A stretch of DNA of 64,000 nucleotides. Source: Clostridium sp. Its GTDB lineage: Bacteria; Cyanobacteriota; Vampirovibrionia; Gastranaerophilales; Gastranaerophilaceae. Shown here one piece after another: positions 34,784 to 43,936 of the stretch. Each line of letters starts with the position of its first letter. Position 1 is the stretch's first letter. The notes under the pieces are model-generated. The model had not been told where the DNA came from, did no database searches, and was given only the letters and a program-made list of their open reading frames with translations. The translations under genes and the position numbers were made by a program. The DNA lies in the NCBI GenBank assembly GCA_018362895.1, contig JAHALR010000012.1, positions 29,312 to 93,311 on the forward strand. Direction: 5' to 3'.

Positions 34784-35278
34784 TTAACGGTTCATTATTG
34801 CATTTGTTTCGATTAGGTTGGGTCTTGGATTTGGCATTCTGTCAGACGGATAGTGTTTGATTTTTGAGTTGTAGTCTATGAAAGGGATTTTTCCGGGATT
34901 TCTCATAATATCACCGATTTCTTGTTTATCAAATCTGCCTGAACCTTGCTTGAATTCTGCATCGAATGGTTTTGTATATTTGTGATAACTTGAGGACAGG
35001 ACATAGCTGTCAGCTGCTGGTATTTGATTGAAAGCAAGCTGGAAACCTTCCTGCAAAAGATTCGTTAAAAGTTTTATATAGCCTACACCCATAATCATCA
35101 AAACTAAAAATACAGCAAGAATTTTTGGGGCGGCAGCAATAGTTTGTTCTTGAACCTGAGTAACAGCTTGCAAAATACCAACAACCAGACCTACTCCGGC
35201 TGCAACAAGTACACACGGCATTGATATCATAAGCATTGTTATTAGCCCTTTTCCCATATATTCAAGTAATATTTCCAT
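34784..35278 (-). CDS. fliQ: Flagellar biosynthesis protein FliQ with long C-terminal extension
   Basis: Residues 1-88 are a standard FliQ of two membrane helices (GLVVGILQAVTQVQEQTIAAAPK is the signature; Lys at its end marks the cytoplasmic loop). FliQ is normally about 89 residues, but this gene continues in frame for about 75 more: a hydrophilic tail (SSSYHKYTKPFDAEFKQGSG ... HYPSDRMPNPRPNLIET) with no recognised domain. The frame shows no sign of a fusion error, and a separate start inside the tail is not evident. Third export-gate gene after fliO and fliP. Confidence 0.9.
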   Translation of the reverse strand: MEILLEYMGKGLITMLMISMPCVLVAAGVGLVVGILQAVTQVQEQTIAAAPKILAVFLVLMIMGVGYIKLLTNLLQEGFQLAFNQIPAADSYVLSSSYHKYTKPFDAEFKQGSGRFDKQEIGDIMRNPGKIPFIDYNSKIKHYPSDRMPNPRPNLIETNAIMNR

Positions 35279-35302
35279 AATATTTTTCCTTTATCGATAT
35301 TG

Positions 35303-35944
35303 TTAATTGAAGCTGGTTACGAGTCCGTGAACAATCATGCTCCAGCCATCAACAGCAATGAATATCAGCAGTTTAAATGGTAATGAGATAATTGTTGGAG
35401 ACAGCATAAACATACCTAATGCCAGCAGTACATTCGCTACAACGAGGTCTAGTACAATAAACGGTACATATATAACAAAACCTATTTCAAAGGCTGTTTT
35501 CAATTCACTTATTATGTAAGCCGGTGCCACCTGCCAGATAGTTATATCATCAGGCGTTTTGGGCTTTGGTGCGCCCGACAGTTGAATAAAGAATGTCATA
35601 TCTTCCTGGCGGGTTTGTTTCATCATAAATTCTTTAAGCGGTTTTGAGCCTTCAACCACAGCTCCTACGATATCTCCGTTTTGCTGATATGGAATTGACC
35701 CCATATCCCACATTTTTGAAAATACAGGGCTCATTGTATAGATCGTCAGAATTATTGACAGGCCAAGAAGTACAATTGCCGGTGGCACCTGCTGTGTACC
35801 CAGAGCCTGTTTGAGCATTGAAAATACTATTGCATATCTTAAAAAGCTGGTCATACATGTGAAAAAGAATGGTAGCATCGAAAAAATCGTCATTACCATC
35901 AACATTTGTAAAACCGGATTCATATCTTTTAATAAAATATCCAT
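35303..35944 (-). CDS. fliP: Flagellar biosynthesis protein FliP
   Basis: A 213-residue core export-gate protein. FTCMTSFLRYAIVFSMLKQALGTQQVPPAIVLLGL is the family hallmark region, followed by a periplasmic segment and the helices EIGFVIYVPFIVLDLVVANVL and LSPTIISLPFKLLIFIAVDGW. It lacks the cleavable signal peptide of many FliP proteins, so it starts directly at the first core helix. It lies 24-25 bp from its neighbours fliO and fliQ. Confidence 0.95.
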   Translation of the reverse strand: MDILLKDMNPVLQMLMVMTIFSMLPFFFTCMTSFLRYAIVFSMLKQALGTQQVPPAIVLLGLSIILTIYTMSPVFSKMWDMGSIPYQQNGDIVGAVVEGSKPLKEFMMKQTRQEDMTFFIQLSGAPKPKTPDDITIWQVAPAYIISELKTAFEIGFVIYVPFIVLDLVVANVLLALGMFMLSPTIISLPFKLLIFIAVDGWSMIVHGLVTSFN

Positions 35945-35969
35945 TTTATTTTATAGTCCTCTTTTTTAT

Positions 35970-36416
35970 TTAATCCTTTTTTATTGGTTCGGAAAGTTTT
36001 CTCAACATTTCTTTCATAACAGGTTGTTTTTGAGAATTTCTTGTTGTTTTAATTGCATTCATAACTTCGCTGTAATCAATAACCTGTGATTCTTTTTGAT
36101 TTTTTCTTGCAGTTTGAACTGTTTGGGGCACAGGCATGATATTTTGAGGAGTTTTTTCTTGTATATTTTGATTCAGTTTTGCAAGAAATGATGTTCTGTC
36201 AACATCAGCAGCTATAAGAAATTTTTCATTTCCTGCTTTGATTACGTAAAGTGTTTTTCTTTGAGATAGGTTGAGTGCATTTTCTATTTTTAAATCGTTA
36301 TCATTTTTTGCGAAACGGTTATCTATCATTGTTTTTTTGTATATCATCAGACATAAAAACAATAATCCTACCATTGCCATTGAATATATAAGAAAATTTA
36401 TTAAATATACACCCAT
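35970..36416 (-). CDS. fliO: Flagellar protein FliO
   Basis: A 148-residue protein with one N-terminal membrane helix (MGVYLINFLIYSMAMVGLLF) and a small cytoplasmic domain containing NALNLSQRKTLYVIKAGNEKFLIA, the FliO/FliZ core that resembles a piece of an SH3-like barrel. FliO helps FliP assemble. The remainder is a basic, glutamine-rich tail. Position directly before fliP supports the call more than sequence, since FliO is poorly conserved. Confidence 0.82.
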   Translation of the reverse strand: MGVYLINFLIYSMAMVGLLFLCLMIYKKTMIDNRFAKNDNDLKIENALNLSQRKTLYVIKAGNEKFLIAADVDRTSFLAKLNQNIQEKTPQNIMPVPQTVQTARKNQKESQVIDYSEVMNAIKTTRNSQKQPVMKEMLRKLSEPIKKD

Positions 36417-36433
36417 ATTTGTTTCCCTATTTT

Positions 36434-37648
36434 TTAAATATCTTCTTCGTCTACATCAAAGTCTGAATAATCAAAGTCTTCTTCTTTGAATTCTTCGTCT
36501 TCATCTTCTTGTTGCGGGAGTGTATTATCCTCTTCAAAATCTTCGATTTCATTAGTATCTTCTTCTGCAATGTCATCATATTCTTGTGCATATTGTGCAT
36601 TGTCAGAAGCTTCTTGTTTTTCTTCAGTGAAGATTTCGTTGATTTTGACTCCGTACCTATCATTTATAATGACCAATTCTCCTGAGGCAACAATTTTGTC
36701 CTCAACTTTCAAATCGATTTTGTTGTCATATACAGAACCTATATCAACAACAAGACCTTCAGAGATTTGTTTAAGTTCTCCGAGAGTTAGTTTTACTTTT
36801 TCAAATTCAGCACCTATCTCAACCTGTATGGTGTCCCACATATTATATATATCAGGGCCGGTCATAGATTTCCCTCCGTTTTCGTCAAAATTGTCATAAT
36901 CAATCATAATAGCCGGGTTCGGTGCGATTCTTACATCACAGCAATAATTCCCGTATTTCAATATCATTTTTGCTGCACTGCTGTTTTCTAACAGTACAAT
37001 ATCATCTTTTTCCAAATTTTTTACATCATTAAGCCTCAATCTCGTAGTTCCGACAGACAAGTTAACTTCAGCTGTGCTGGATAAAAAATTTGTAATGTTG
37101 AAAGTTTCTTCTCCTAATGCAATGTTTTCAGGGGTAATTGCAACAACAGGTATTTTTATAACTATTTTTCCAAGTGTTTTTATTCCTTCTTTTACAAAGA
37201 AAGTCAAATTGCATTCATTATAATTTGTGTTATTTTTAGGAAGGTTGTTTGCTGTTTTGATTAGATGAGAAAAGTTTTTGTATAAAAAATCATCAAATCC
37301 GGTAAGGATTTTTGCTTCAAGTTCGGTTATTTTTTCAATATTAAAGTTTTTTTCGTTAGAGCCTAAAATACCTTCTAAAAGAGATTTGACAATTTGTTTT
37401 GAAAGTCTGATAAAAACAGACAGTTCTTTGTTTAATCTGATTTGGGTAACGAAAAATTCTTCATTTGAAGAGAGAATATTAGTGTTTTCACTGACACTGA
37501 CAAGCTTTATTTCTGCATCATTTCCCCAGAATTCAATAAAAGTGTCATGTAAAATTTTTGTGAAATTTCCATTAAACCAGTTATAAGTTAACTTTAACCG
37601 GCTGGAAAATTCAGATGTTATGTTTTCACTCTCTTCCCTTATAAGCAA
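36434..37648 (-). CDS. Two-SPOA-domain flagellar switch protein (FliM/FliN- or SctQ-like) with acidic tail
   Basis: A 404-residue protein and first gene of the export operon. The N-terminal 170 residues look FliM/SctQ-like, followed by two surface-presentation (SPOA) domains: about 186-246 (TAEVNLSVGTTRLRLNDVKNLEKDDIVLL) and about 272-340 (IQVEIGAEFEKVKLTLGELKQISEGLVVDI). Having two SPOA domains in one chain resembles SctQ/YscQ of injectisomes rather than separate FliM and FliN. Residues 343-404 are almost all Glu/Asp. It likely forms the C-ring. Confidence 0.8.
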   Translation of the reverse strand: MLIREESENITSEFSSRLKLTYNWFNGNFTKILHDTFIEFWGNDAEIKLVSVSENTNILSSNEEFFVTQIRLNKELSVFIRLSKQIVKSLLEGILGSNEKNFNIEKITELEAKILTGFDDFLYKNFSHLIKTANNLPKNNTNYNECNLTFFVKEGIKTLGKIVIKIPVVAITPENIALGEETFNITNFLSSTAEVNLSVGTTRLRLNDVKNLEKDDIVLLENSSAAKMILKYGNYCCDVRIAPNPAIMIDYDNFDENGGKSMTGPDIYNMWDTIQVEIGAEFEKVKLTLGELKQISEGLVVDIGSVYDNKIDLKVEDKIVASGELVIINDRYGVKINEIFTEEKQEASDNAQYAQEYDDIAEEDTNEIEDFEEDNTLPQQEDEDEEFKEEDFDYSDFDVDEEDI

Positions 37649-37819
37649 TTTTCCCCTAATCCCCGGAAAGATTTTTACCTCTTTTTATACATCTTCCCCT
37701 ATAACAATCTTAAGAATTAAGGTACAAAGTCACATCATATATTCGTTGTATTTTAATACTTTACTCCAATGAAATTTAAATTTAATTATTTTATCTTGTA
37801 AAAAAGATAAGGAGTATAT

Positions 37820-38491
37820 ATGAATAATAAGAAAATTTTGATAATAGTTACAAATACATCCCACATGGATGATTCGAATAAAACAGAAACAGGGGTCTGG
37901 CTTGAGGAGTTTGCCGTTCCATTTTATCGTTTTAAAGATGCGGGATTTGATGTTACGGTTGCCAGTCCCCTTGGTGGTGTGTCTCCAATTGACCCTGCCA
38001 GTTTACTTTGTGAGAATCCAACAGAATGGGATTATACAAAAGAATATTTAGATAATACGGAAAAACTCAGCGAAGTTGATTACAAGACATATGATGCTGT
38101 ATTTTTACCTGGCGGACACGGGCCAATGTTTGATCTTGCAAAAGATGATTTTTTAGGTGAAGTTATTTCATGGTTTTATAATGAACATAAACCGGTAGGC
38201 GCAGTTTGTCATGGACCGGCAGGACTTTTAAAAGCAAAAACCCCGAAAGGAGAACCTATTGTAAAGGGTATGCAGTTAACCTCTTTCACAAATGAAGAAG
38301 AAAAACTTGTGAAAAAAGAGGCAATGGTTCCTTTTTTATTGGAATCCAGGCTGAAACAGCTGGGGGCTTATTTTAATGAAGCATCTCCCTGGCAAGAAAA
38401 TGTTGTTTCAGATGCAAACCTTATTACAGGCCAAAATCCTGAATCCAGCGCAAAAATAGCAGAGCAGCTTATAAGAAAAATTAATCTTTAA
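37820..38491 (+). CDS. DJ-1/PfpI family protein, Hsp31-like
   Basis: A 223-residue class I amidotransferase-like protein. The nucleophile elbow is GAVCHGPAGLL (Cys before His), and an early Glu (KTETGVWLEEF) and the late EASPWQENVVSDANLITGQNP match the Hsp31/YDR533C branch, which act as glyoxalases/deglycases or holding chaperones. It has its own upstream region (a good AAGGAG ribosome site) and no partner gene. A stress role (aldehyde damage) is likely from family knowledge only. Confidence 0.88.
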   Translation: MNNKKILIIVTNTSHMDDSNKTETGVWLEEFAVPFYRFKDAGFDVTVASPLGGVSPIDPASLLCENPTEWDYTKEYLDNTEKLSEVDYKTYDAVFLPGGHGPMFDLAKDDFLGEVISWFYNEHKPVGAVCHGPAGLLKAKTPKGEPIVKGMQLTSFTNEEEKLVKKEAMVPFLLESRLKQLGAYFNEASPWQENVVSDANLITGQNPESSAKIAEQLIRKINL

Positions 38492-38494
38492 TGC

Positions 38495-39025
38495 TTAATA
38501 GTCGTGACTTACTGTGTCATCATCGTCTTCGAGTGATGACAAGTCACGTGTATATGTTGTATCAAAATCTTCAGGAAGCAAATCTGTATCAGGCCATACG
38601 GTAGATTCATCAAATCTTACCGCAGTCATATTTTCTGCTGCGGAAAAGTCAGAATTTTCCAAATTGCTTTCATTGAATACCGCACCAGCCATGTCTGCAT
38701 CCGTAAAGTTACAATAGCTGACTGTTGCATAGCTGTAATCTGTTCCATTTAAAAGCGCACCTGAAAAATTACATTCAACCAGATTTGCTCTGGAAAAATC
38801 AGCTGAAGTTAAGTCAGTATTTGAGAAGTTAACTTCTGTAAAAGTTGTTTCCGTAAATGAACAACCGCTAAGGTCTGCATCTGACAAATCAATACCTTCA
38901 AGAGTAAGATTTGAAAAATCCAATTCACTGAGATCCAATTCTTCTTGAGAATTTTTGTAATCTTCATATTCTTTTGGTTTTTTAATAATCAAATCAAAAA
39001 CTTCTTCTTTTGTGTAATTTGCCAT
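38495..39025 (-). CDS. Pentapeptide-repeat protein
   Basis: A 176-residue soluble protein. After a 30-residue helical lead (MANYTKEEVFDLIIKKPKE) come about 18 consecutive A(D/N)LxX units from residue 31 to 135 (LDLSELDFSNLTLEGIDLSD and so on), which would fold as a right-handed quadrilateral beta helix. The C-terminus is very acidic. Such proteins are abundant in Cyanobacteria; functions are mostly unknown. No gyrase-protection context is seen. It converges on the Hsp31-like gene with a 3-bp gap. Confidence 0.9.
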   Translation of the reverse strand: MANYTKEEVFDLIIKKPKEYEDYKNSQEELDLSELDFSNLTLEGIDLSDADLSGCSFTETTFTEVNFSNTDLTSADFSRANLVECNFSGALLNGTDYSYATVSYCNFTDADMAGAVFNESNLENSDFSAAENMTAVRFDESTVWPDTDLLPEDFDTTYTRDLSSLEDDDDTVSHDY

Positions 39026-39085
39026 AGAAATTCTCCTTAGCTGCCTATTACTCTGATATATCTATAATACCATTTTTTTTATATT

Positions 39086-39715
39086 CTAATCTTCTATTAT
39101 TCTCATCTGCATAGCGAGTAATACCGCCTGGGTTCTGTTTTTTACTTTAAGTTTTTTAAATATACTGTTAAGGTGAGTTTTTACTGTTACTTCTCTGACA
39201 AAAAGTTTTTCAGCTATATCATTGTTGCTTGCACCCTGTGATACCATTTTGAGAATTTCTTTTTCACGTGCTGTTAAAGGTTCTATTTCACCTTCTTGTA
39301 CAAATTTTAAATCAACGTTGTTTACTTTTTCTTTTTGCCAGCTTGAACGTCTCAAAAGAGCTTCAATTCTTGCCAGCAGGTTTGGAAGAATAAATGGTTT
39401 TACAACATAGTCGTCAGCTCCGAATTTCAAGCCTGATATTTCTTTTTGTTCTTCATTCAGTGCCGTAATCATTATGATTGGTAGGTTTGCAAATTTTTTG
39501 TTCATTCTGATAGCTTTGAGTGTTTCCCATCCATCCATATTAGGCATCATTACATCTAAAAGGACCATGTCAAAATCACTCTTTTCAGAAGTAAGTTTCT
39601 TTATTCCTTGAAGTCCGTCTGTTGCTGTTTCAACCTCATATCCATATAAAGGAAGTGCATCAGCCAGATATTTTGGGCTGTCATCGATTATTAAAATCTT
39701 AGCAATAGCTACCAT
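39086..39715 (-). CDS. NarL/FixJ-type response regulator A
   Basis: A 209-residue regulator: receiver domain (DD at 10-11, phospho-acceptor Asp in VLLDVMMPNMDG near residue 54, Lys in VVKPF) and a LuxR-type HTH (LTAREKEILKMVSQGASNND ... VTVKTHLNSIFKKL). The receiver is of the PleD/OmpR style rather than NarL style. Its promoter carries an exact copy of the motif also found upstream of flagellin 1, directly after the -10 box, consistent with autoregulation. Last gene of a four-gene signalling run. Confidence 0.92.
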   Translation of the reverse strand: MVAIAKILIIDDSPKYLADALPLYGYEVETATDGLQGIKKLTSEKSDFDMVLLDVMMPNMDGWETLKAIRMNKKFANLPIIMITALNEEQKEISGLKFGADDYVVKPFILPNLLARIEALLRRSSWQKEKVNNVDLKFVQEGEIEPLTAREKEILKMVSQGASNNDIAEKLFVREVTVKTHLNSIFKKLKVKNRTQAVLLAMQMRIIED

Positions 39716-39735
39716 TTTTACATCTCTTTCTTCTC

Positions 39736-39778
39736 ATACTTTAGTTGTAATTTTAATTGATAAGTTAATAATTATCAA
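39736..39778 (-). promoter_or_regulatory. Sigma-70 promoter plus 14-bp motif upstream of response regulator A
   Basis: On the minus strand: TTGATA (39778-39773), 17-bp spacer, TAAAAT (39755-39750), then immediately TACAACTAAAGTAT (39749-39736), identical to the copy at 3817-3830. The motif would cover the transcription start, 21 bp before the ATG. That placement fits a repressing or autoregulatory operator. Confidence 0.55.
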
Positions 39779-39803
39779 TTGAAATTATGAGAAATTCATC
39801 TAT

Positions 39804-40466
39804 TTATATTATTTTATCTTTAAGTGCTTTTATGGCCGCTTGTGTTCTATCTTGGACACCGAGTTTTTGCAATATATTACAGACATGAGCTTTGGTTGTG
39901 TTTATACTTACATCAAGTTTTTGTGCTATTTCGTTATTTGTAAAACCATCTGAAATTAAAGTTAGAACCTGTCTTTCTCTTGCTGTAAGGTTTGATTCTG
40001 TTGTTTTTGTTTGATTTGTAATTTGCAAGGATTCATTGTTTCCGCTTGATGCCGCATTTAAAACAAATTGAGCTACTTTCGGGTCAAACCACGCTGCACC
40101 TTTGCTTACGGAATTTACTATTTCCAGTAATCTTTCAGGTTCGACATCTTTTGTACAATATGAATTTGCACCTGCATTTAGTGCTTTCATTACATCTTCT
40201 TCCTTTTCGTGAGAAGAAAGTATAATAACTTTTTTAGACGGATATTTGGTTTTTATTATCTTTGTGGCTTCTATTCCGTCTATATCAGGTAATCCGAGAT
40301 CCATAATAACAATGTCTATGTTTTCTTTCCCAAGAATGTTCAGACCTTTTTGTGCATTTTCTGCTTCATATATACATATATTAGAGCTGCTGTCTTCGAA
40401 TGCAGTTCTTAAGCCGAATCTTGTTAAAGCATGATCTTCGACGATGAGAATGTTTAATTTACTCAT
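39804..40466 (-). CDS. NarL-type response regulator B
   Basis: A 220-residue regulator with a NarL-style receiver (EDH at 10-12, Asp in VIMDLGLPDIDG, Thr-Lys in SYCTKDVEP) and LuxR HTH (LTARERQVLTLISDGFTNNE ... INTTKAHVCNILQKLGVQDRTQA). It follows the TPR protein by 18 bp and precedes regulator A by 88 bp, so it is co-transcribed with the HD-GYP/TPR genes. It is clearly related to regulator A only through the HTH. Confidence 0.93.
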   Translation of the reverse strand: MSKLNILIVEDHALTRFGLRTAFEDSSSNICIYEAENAQKGLNILGKENIDIVIMDLGLPDIDGIEATKIIKTKYPSKKVIILSSHEKEEDVMKALNAGANSYCTKDVEPERLLEIVNSVSKGAAWFDPKVAQFVLNAASSGNNESLQITNQTKTTESNLTARERQVLTLISDGFTNNEIAQKLDVSINTTKAHVCNILQKLGVQDRTQAAIKALKDKII

Positions 40467-40484
40467 TTATTTCCTAATCTTTAA

Positions 40485-42089
40485 CTATAACTGTGAGTTT
40501 AGTTCTTTTGATGCATCAACAAAGAAAGGATTAATTTCAAGCGATTTTTTGAAGTCCTGTGCTGCTGCATCTTTGTTTCCCTGTTGTTTTTGGATGAGCC
40601 CTGAATAGTAATAATAGCGATAATTTTTGCTGTCTACATATTTTACAGGTTTGATGTATATTTTTGCTAAATCTGTACGGTTGCTTTTTATTGCAATATC
40701 GGCGAGATCAAGCCAAGCATCAATAAACATCGGGTTTTGGGAAACTGCTTTTTTTAAATATTGAATGTTTTTTATTTCATCAATTTTTGAAGCTGTGTAA
40801 TAAGTTTTTGCATTAACTTTATCTTTTTCAAATACTTTATTTGCGTATTCTGTTGATTTATCTGTCATTCCAAGCATTTTGTAGCAAAGTGAGGCATTTA
40901 TTAATGCTTCTGTGTTATTTTTATCTTTTTTGGATGCTTTAATGTAGAAATCAAGCGCATTTTTGTAATCTTTTTTGAAAAGATACATGTTAGCAATTCC
41001 AATTAAAGTTTCTGGATAATTTTTCTTGATTTTATATGCTTTTTCATACAGATCCATTGCATCAGCAAGATTGTTTTGTCTGAAATAGATTTCTGCAAGC
41101 AGTGTTGTTGATTGGTAATCTTTTTTGTTTTGTGCTATATTTTGGTTCAGTTCTTTAATGGCTCTTGTGTTGTCTCCTGTTTTTATAAAATAATTAGCGA
41201 GATAAAATCTTGATTTTGCTCGGTCTTTTGTTGCTTTAGCCAGAGTATAATATCGCAAACCTTCTACATCGTTTTTGTAATCAAGTATATTTATATCCTG
41301 ATTCAAAAGGGAATCAAGGGTTTTTACTGCATCAGAAAGTTTATTTGTTTCACAAAAAATTTGAGCTTTATATTTGATATAGTTAGCATTATCCGGGTTT
41401 ATTGATAATGCTTTGTTTATTTCATTCACTGCCTTGTTATATTCTTTGATATTATAATATGCCTGTGAAAGGATAAAATGAGAATAATCAGATCGTTTTA
41501 GTCTTTCGGGCATTTTGTTCATATCTCTGGCAACTTCGAATGCAAGATTGTTGTAGTAAATTTCTGTATAATTTTGTGCAAGTTGAATTTCATCGTCATA
41601 AGATAGAACTACTTGAGGAAATAATTTAGATTTTATAAGTTGTATTTGATAGTTGTATAGTTCTCTGTCTTGGATATTGTTGATAGCTTCTTGTGCTAAA
41701 GAAAACAACCCTATGTTCGCAAATTTGTATGCAAAGCCCAGATTCACAAAATCATCTCCGTTCATAGCAAGAAGCAGGGTTTTGTAGTCTTTATAGGCTG
41801 CTGTTATATTTCCTTGTGTAAATTTTTCATTGGCTTCAGCATATTTTTTTGCATAGTCTATTTTTGCAGGATTTATTGAATTTGCAGCAGCTGTATTCTG
41901 TGAAAAAGTGATTATTCTAACAAAATCGTTTGTTAATTCATTATTTTTTATCAATTTCAAATTTTCTTTATTAAAAGTTGAAACCGGTGTTTTTATAATA
42001 TTTCTATTTGTTTCTTGAGAAAAACTTTTTGTCTGTGATAAAAATGGAGAAGACAATATCACTGCTGTTAACAATATTTTTTTTATCAT
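40485..42089 (-). CDS. Exported TPR-repeat protein
   Basis: A 534-residue protein with a signal peptide (MIKKILLTAVILSSPFLSQ). From about residue 65 to the C-terminus are repeated 34-residue TPR units, for example AYYNIKEYNKAVNEINKALSINPDNANYIKYKA and YKKALDFYIKASKKDKN-type blocks, giving roughly a dozen repeats. It is a periplasmic or outer-envelope scaffold. It starts 4 bp after the HD-GYP gene and precedes regulator B, so it likely belongs to the same pathway. Confidence 0.88.
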   Translation of the reverse strand: MIKKILLTAVILSSPFLSQTKSFSQETNRNIIKTPVSTFNKENLKLIKNNELTNDFVRIITFSQNTAAANSINPAKIDYAKKYAEANEKFTQGNITAAYKDYKTLLLAMNGDDFVNLGFAYKFANIGLFSLAQEAINNIQDRELYNYQIQLIKSKLFPQVVLSYDDEIQLAQNYTEIYYNNLAFEVARDMNKMPERLKRSDYSHFILSQAYYNIKEYNKAVNEINKALSINPDNANYIKYKAQIFCETNKLSDAVKTLDSLLNQDINILDYKNDVEGLRYYTLAKATKDRAKSRFYLANYFIKTGDNTRAIKELNQNIAQNKKDYQSTTLLAEIYFRQNNLADAMDLYEKAYKIKKNYPETLIGIANMYLFKKDYKNALDFYIKASKKDKNNTEALINASLCYKMLGMTDKSTEYANKVFEKDKVNAKTYYTASKIDEIKNIQYLKKAVSQNPMFIDAWLDLADIAIKSNRTDLAKIYIKPVKYVDSKNYRYYYYSGLIQKQQGNKDAAAQDFKKSLEINPFFVDASKELNSQL

Positions 42090-42093
42090 TTAA

Positions 42094-43842
42094 TTATTTT
42101 CCTGCTTTACAATTGTAGTATCTGTTGAATAATTCTATCAAATCTGAATCTTCTTTTGTATATTCTGAACTGTCTTTATTAAGCAGGTAATACAAATAAT
42201 TTACATCATATTTTGATAGTATATTTCTGTCTTCATCAAGAAGAACCGATTCGACTTCTGAAACAAAAACATCAACAAGTCTGTCTAATTTTATCATGAA
42301 GAAGGAATCAACAATATCACCGTCAAAATGCTTCCAGGATCCTGATTTTATAATATCAAGAGCATTTTTTATAGGCATTTTATCTCTGTAATGTCTTTTT
42401 GATGTGATTGCATCAAACACATCACTCACTGCGAGGATTCTTCCACCTATGTGAATTTCTTCTCCTTTGAGCTTTCTGAAATAGCCTGTGCCGTCGTATT
42501 TTTCGTGGTGGCTTGATGCTATTTCCGCAACTTCTTTAAATTCTTCTGAAATGTAGACTCTATTTAAAATATCATAAGTTATTTTTACGTGTTCTTGAAT
42601 ATGTTTATATTCATCATCGGTTAATTTTCCGTCCTTTTGCAAAACAGCATCTTTAATCCCTATTTTTCCAATATCGTGTAAAACTGCTGCATGGATGACA
42701 TTTGCTTTTGTTTTTTCGTCAGTTTTCATTACATCGCAAATCAACTCAGAATACATCTTTACACGGTTGGAATGACCTGCTGTTATTTTATCTCTGGCAT
42801 CAATAGAACCTGCAAGGGTATCAATAAAGCTTTTGAACAGTTCTTTTTGTTGATTAATCATAGTCTGTTGTGATTCAAAAAGACGAGCATTTTCAATAGC
42901 AATTCCTGCGCTGGAACCAATTGCTATCAGAACTTCTTCATCTTCTTTGGAAAATGTTCCATGTTGCTTGTTCAGAACTTGAAAAACTCCGAGAATTTCG
43001 TGTTTCATGTTCCAAATCGGCATACAGAGGATTGTTTCTGTTTTATATCCTGTTTCATTATCAATTTCTTTATTGAATCTCGAGTCACTATATGCATCTT
43101 TTATATTTATAATTTCTCCGGATTGGGCAACATAACCGGCAAGACCCGCATTAGCCGGAAAGCGAAGTTCCTGACTACCCATTCCCAGTGCTATTTTGGA
43201 AAAAAGTTCATTTTTATTTTTATCCAAAAGGAAAACAGTGCATCTGTCTGCATCCAGAACTTTTTTAATTTCTTCTGCAACTGTTTTAAGCAGATGTTCA
43301 AGACTTGTCTCTGCTGCAAGAGTTCTTGCTACATTCAAAAGAGCAACAAGCGGCTTTTCAACATTGTTGTCATAAGTTAAGTCACTGTTTTCTATTTCCA
43401 GCGATTCAATTCTGCTTATAAGATCCATAACTTTTATGTTAATAATGCTGTTTTCTGAATTTATATTTCTGGCTTGTTTTAAGATAGCCAGTGCTTGTGC
43501 ATAATTTTTTTCTGAAAAATAAATATATCCCCAGCAGAAGTAGTTCGTTTTTATTGCATTTTTATTTTGTGAATTTTCTGCTAAAAATTTAGCATCATCT
43601 AACATATTTAAGCAGATTTTATAATTTGCTTTGTCTGCTTTATATTTCAAAATGGCGAGAAGTGACAGATTTTGGGCAATAAACTCATAAGATTTATTAA
43701 GCAAAAAAGTATTGTGAATCATTTCTGCTTTAGCTGTTAAGCTTCCCAGATTTGCTGTTTCCAATGTTTTAAATAGCGAAAACATTGTATTTTCTGCATT
43801 TTTTATATCTTCAACACAAACCGATTTTATAAACTCTTCCAT
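42094..43842 (-). CDS. GAF-HD-GYP cyclic-di-GMP phosphodiesterase
   Basis: A 582-residue cytoplasmic sensor-enzyme. An N-terminal helical TPR-like region (to about 165) is followed by a GAF domain (LEHLLKTVAEEIKKVLDADRCTVFLLD; PIWNMKHEILGVFQVLNK) and an HD-GYP domain (AGHSNRVKMYS, HAAVLHDIGKIGI, HHEKYDGTGYF). The third signature residue is Phe rather than Pro (GYF for GYP). It should degrade c-di-GMP, which favours motility. It is first in a run with the TPR protein and two regulators. Confidence 0.92.
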   Translation of the reverse strand: MEEFIKSVCVEDIKNAENTMFSLFKTLETANLGSLTAKAEMIHNTFLLNKSYEFIAQNLSLLAILKYKADKANYKICLNMLDDAKFLAENSQNKNAIKTNYFCWGYIYFSEKNYAQALAILKQARNINSENSIINIKVMDLISRIESLEIENSDLTYDNNVEKPLVALLNVARTLAAETSLEHLLKTVAEEIKKVLDADRCTVFLLDKNKNELFSKIALGMGSQELRFPANAGLAGYVAQSGEIINIKDAYSDSRFNKEIDNETGYKTETILCMPIWNMKHEILGVFQVLNKQHGTFSKEDEEVLIAIGSSAGIAIENARLFESQQTMINQQKELFKSFIDTLAGSIDARDKITAGHSNRVKMYSELICDVMKTDEKTKANVIHAAVLHDIGKIGIKDAVLQKDGKLTDDEYKHIQEHVKITYDILNRVYISEEFKEVAEIASSHHEKYDGTGYFRKLKGEEIHIGGRILAVSDVFDAITSKRHYRDKMPIKNALDIIKSGSWKHFDGDIVDSFFMIKLDRLVDVFVSEVESVLLDEDRNILSKYDVNYLYYLLNKDSSEYTKEDSDLIELFNRYYNCKAGK

Positions 43843-43936
43843 AATATAATTAGAACCCTTAACATATTCTTTATTTAATTATACAATAGTTTTCAGAATT
43901 TATAAATAAGTACAAAAAATTTGACTGCGGGGTGTT

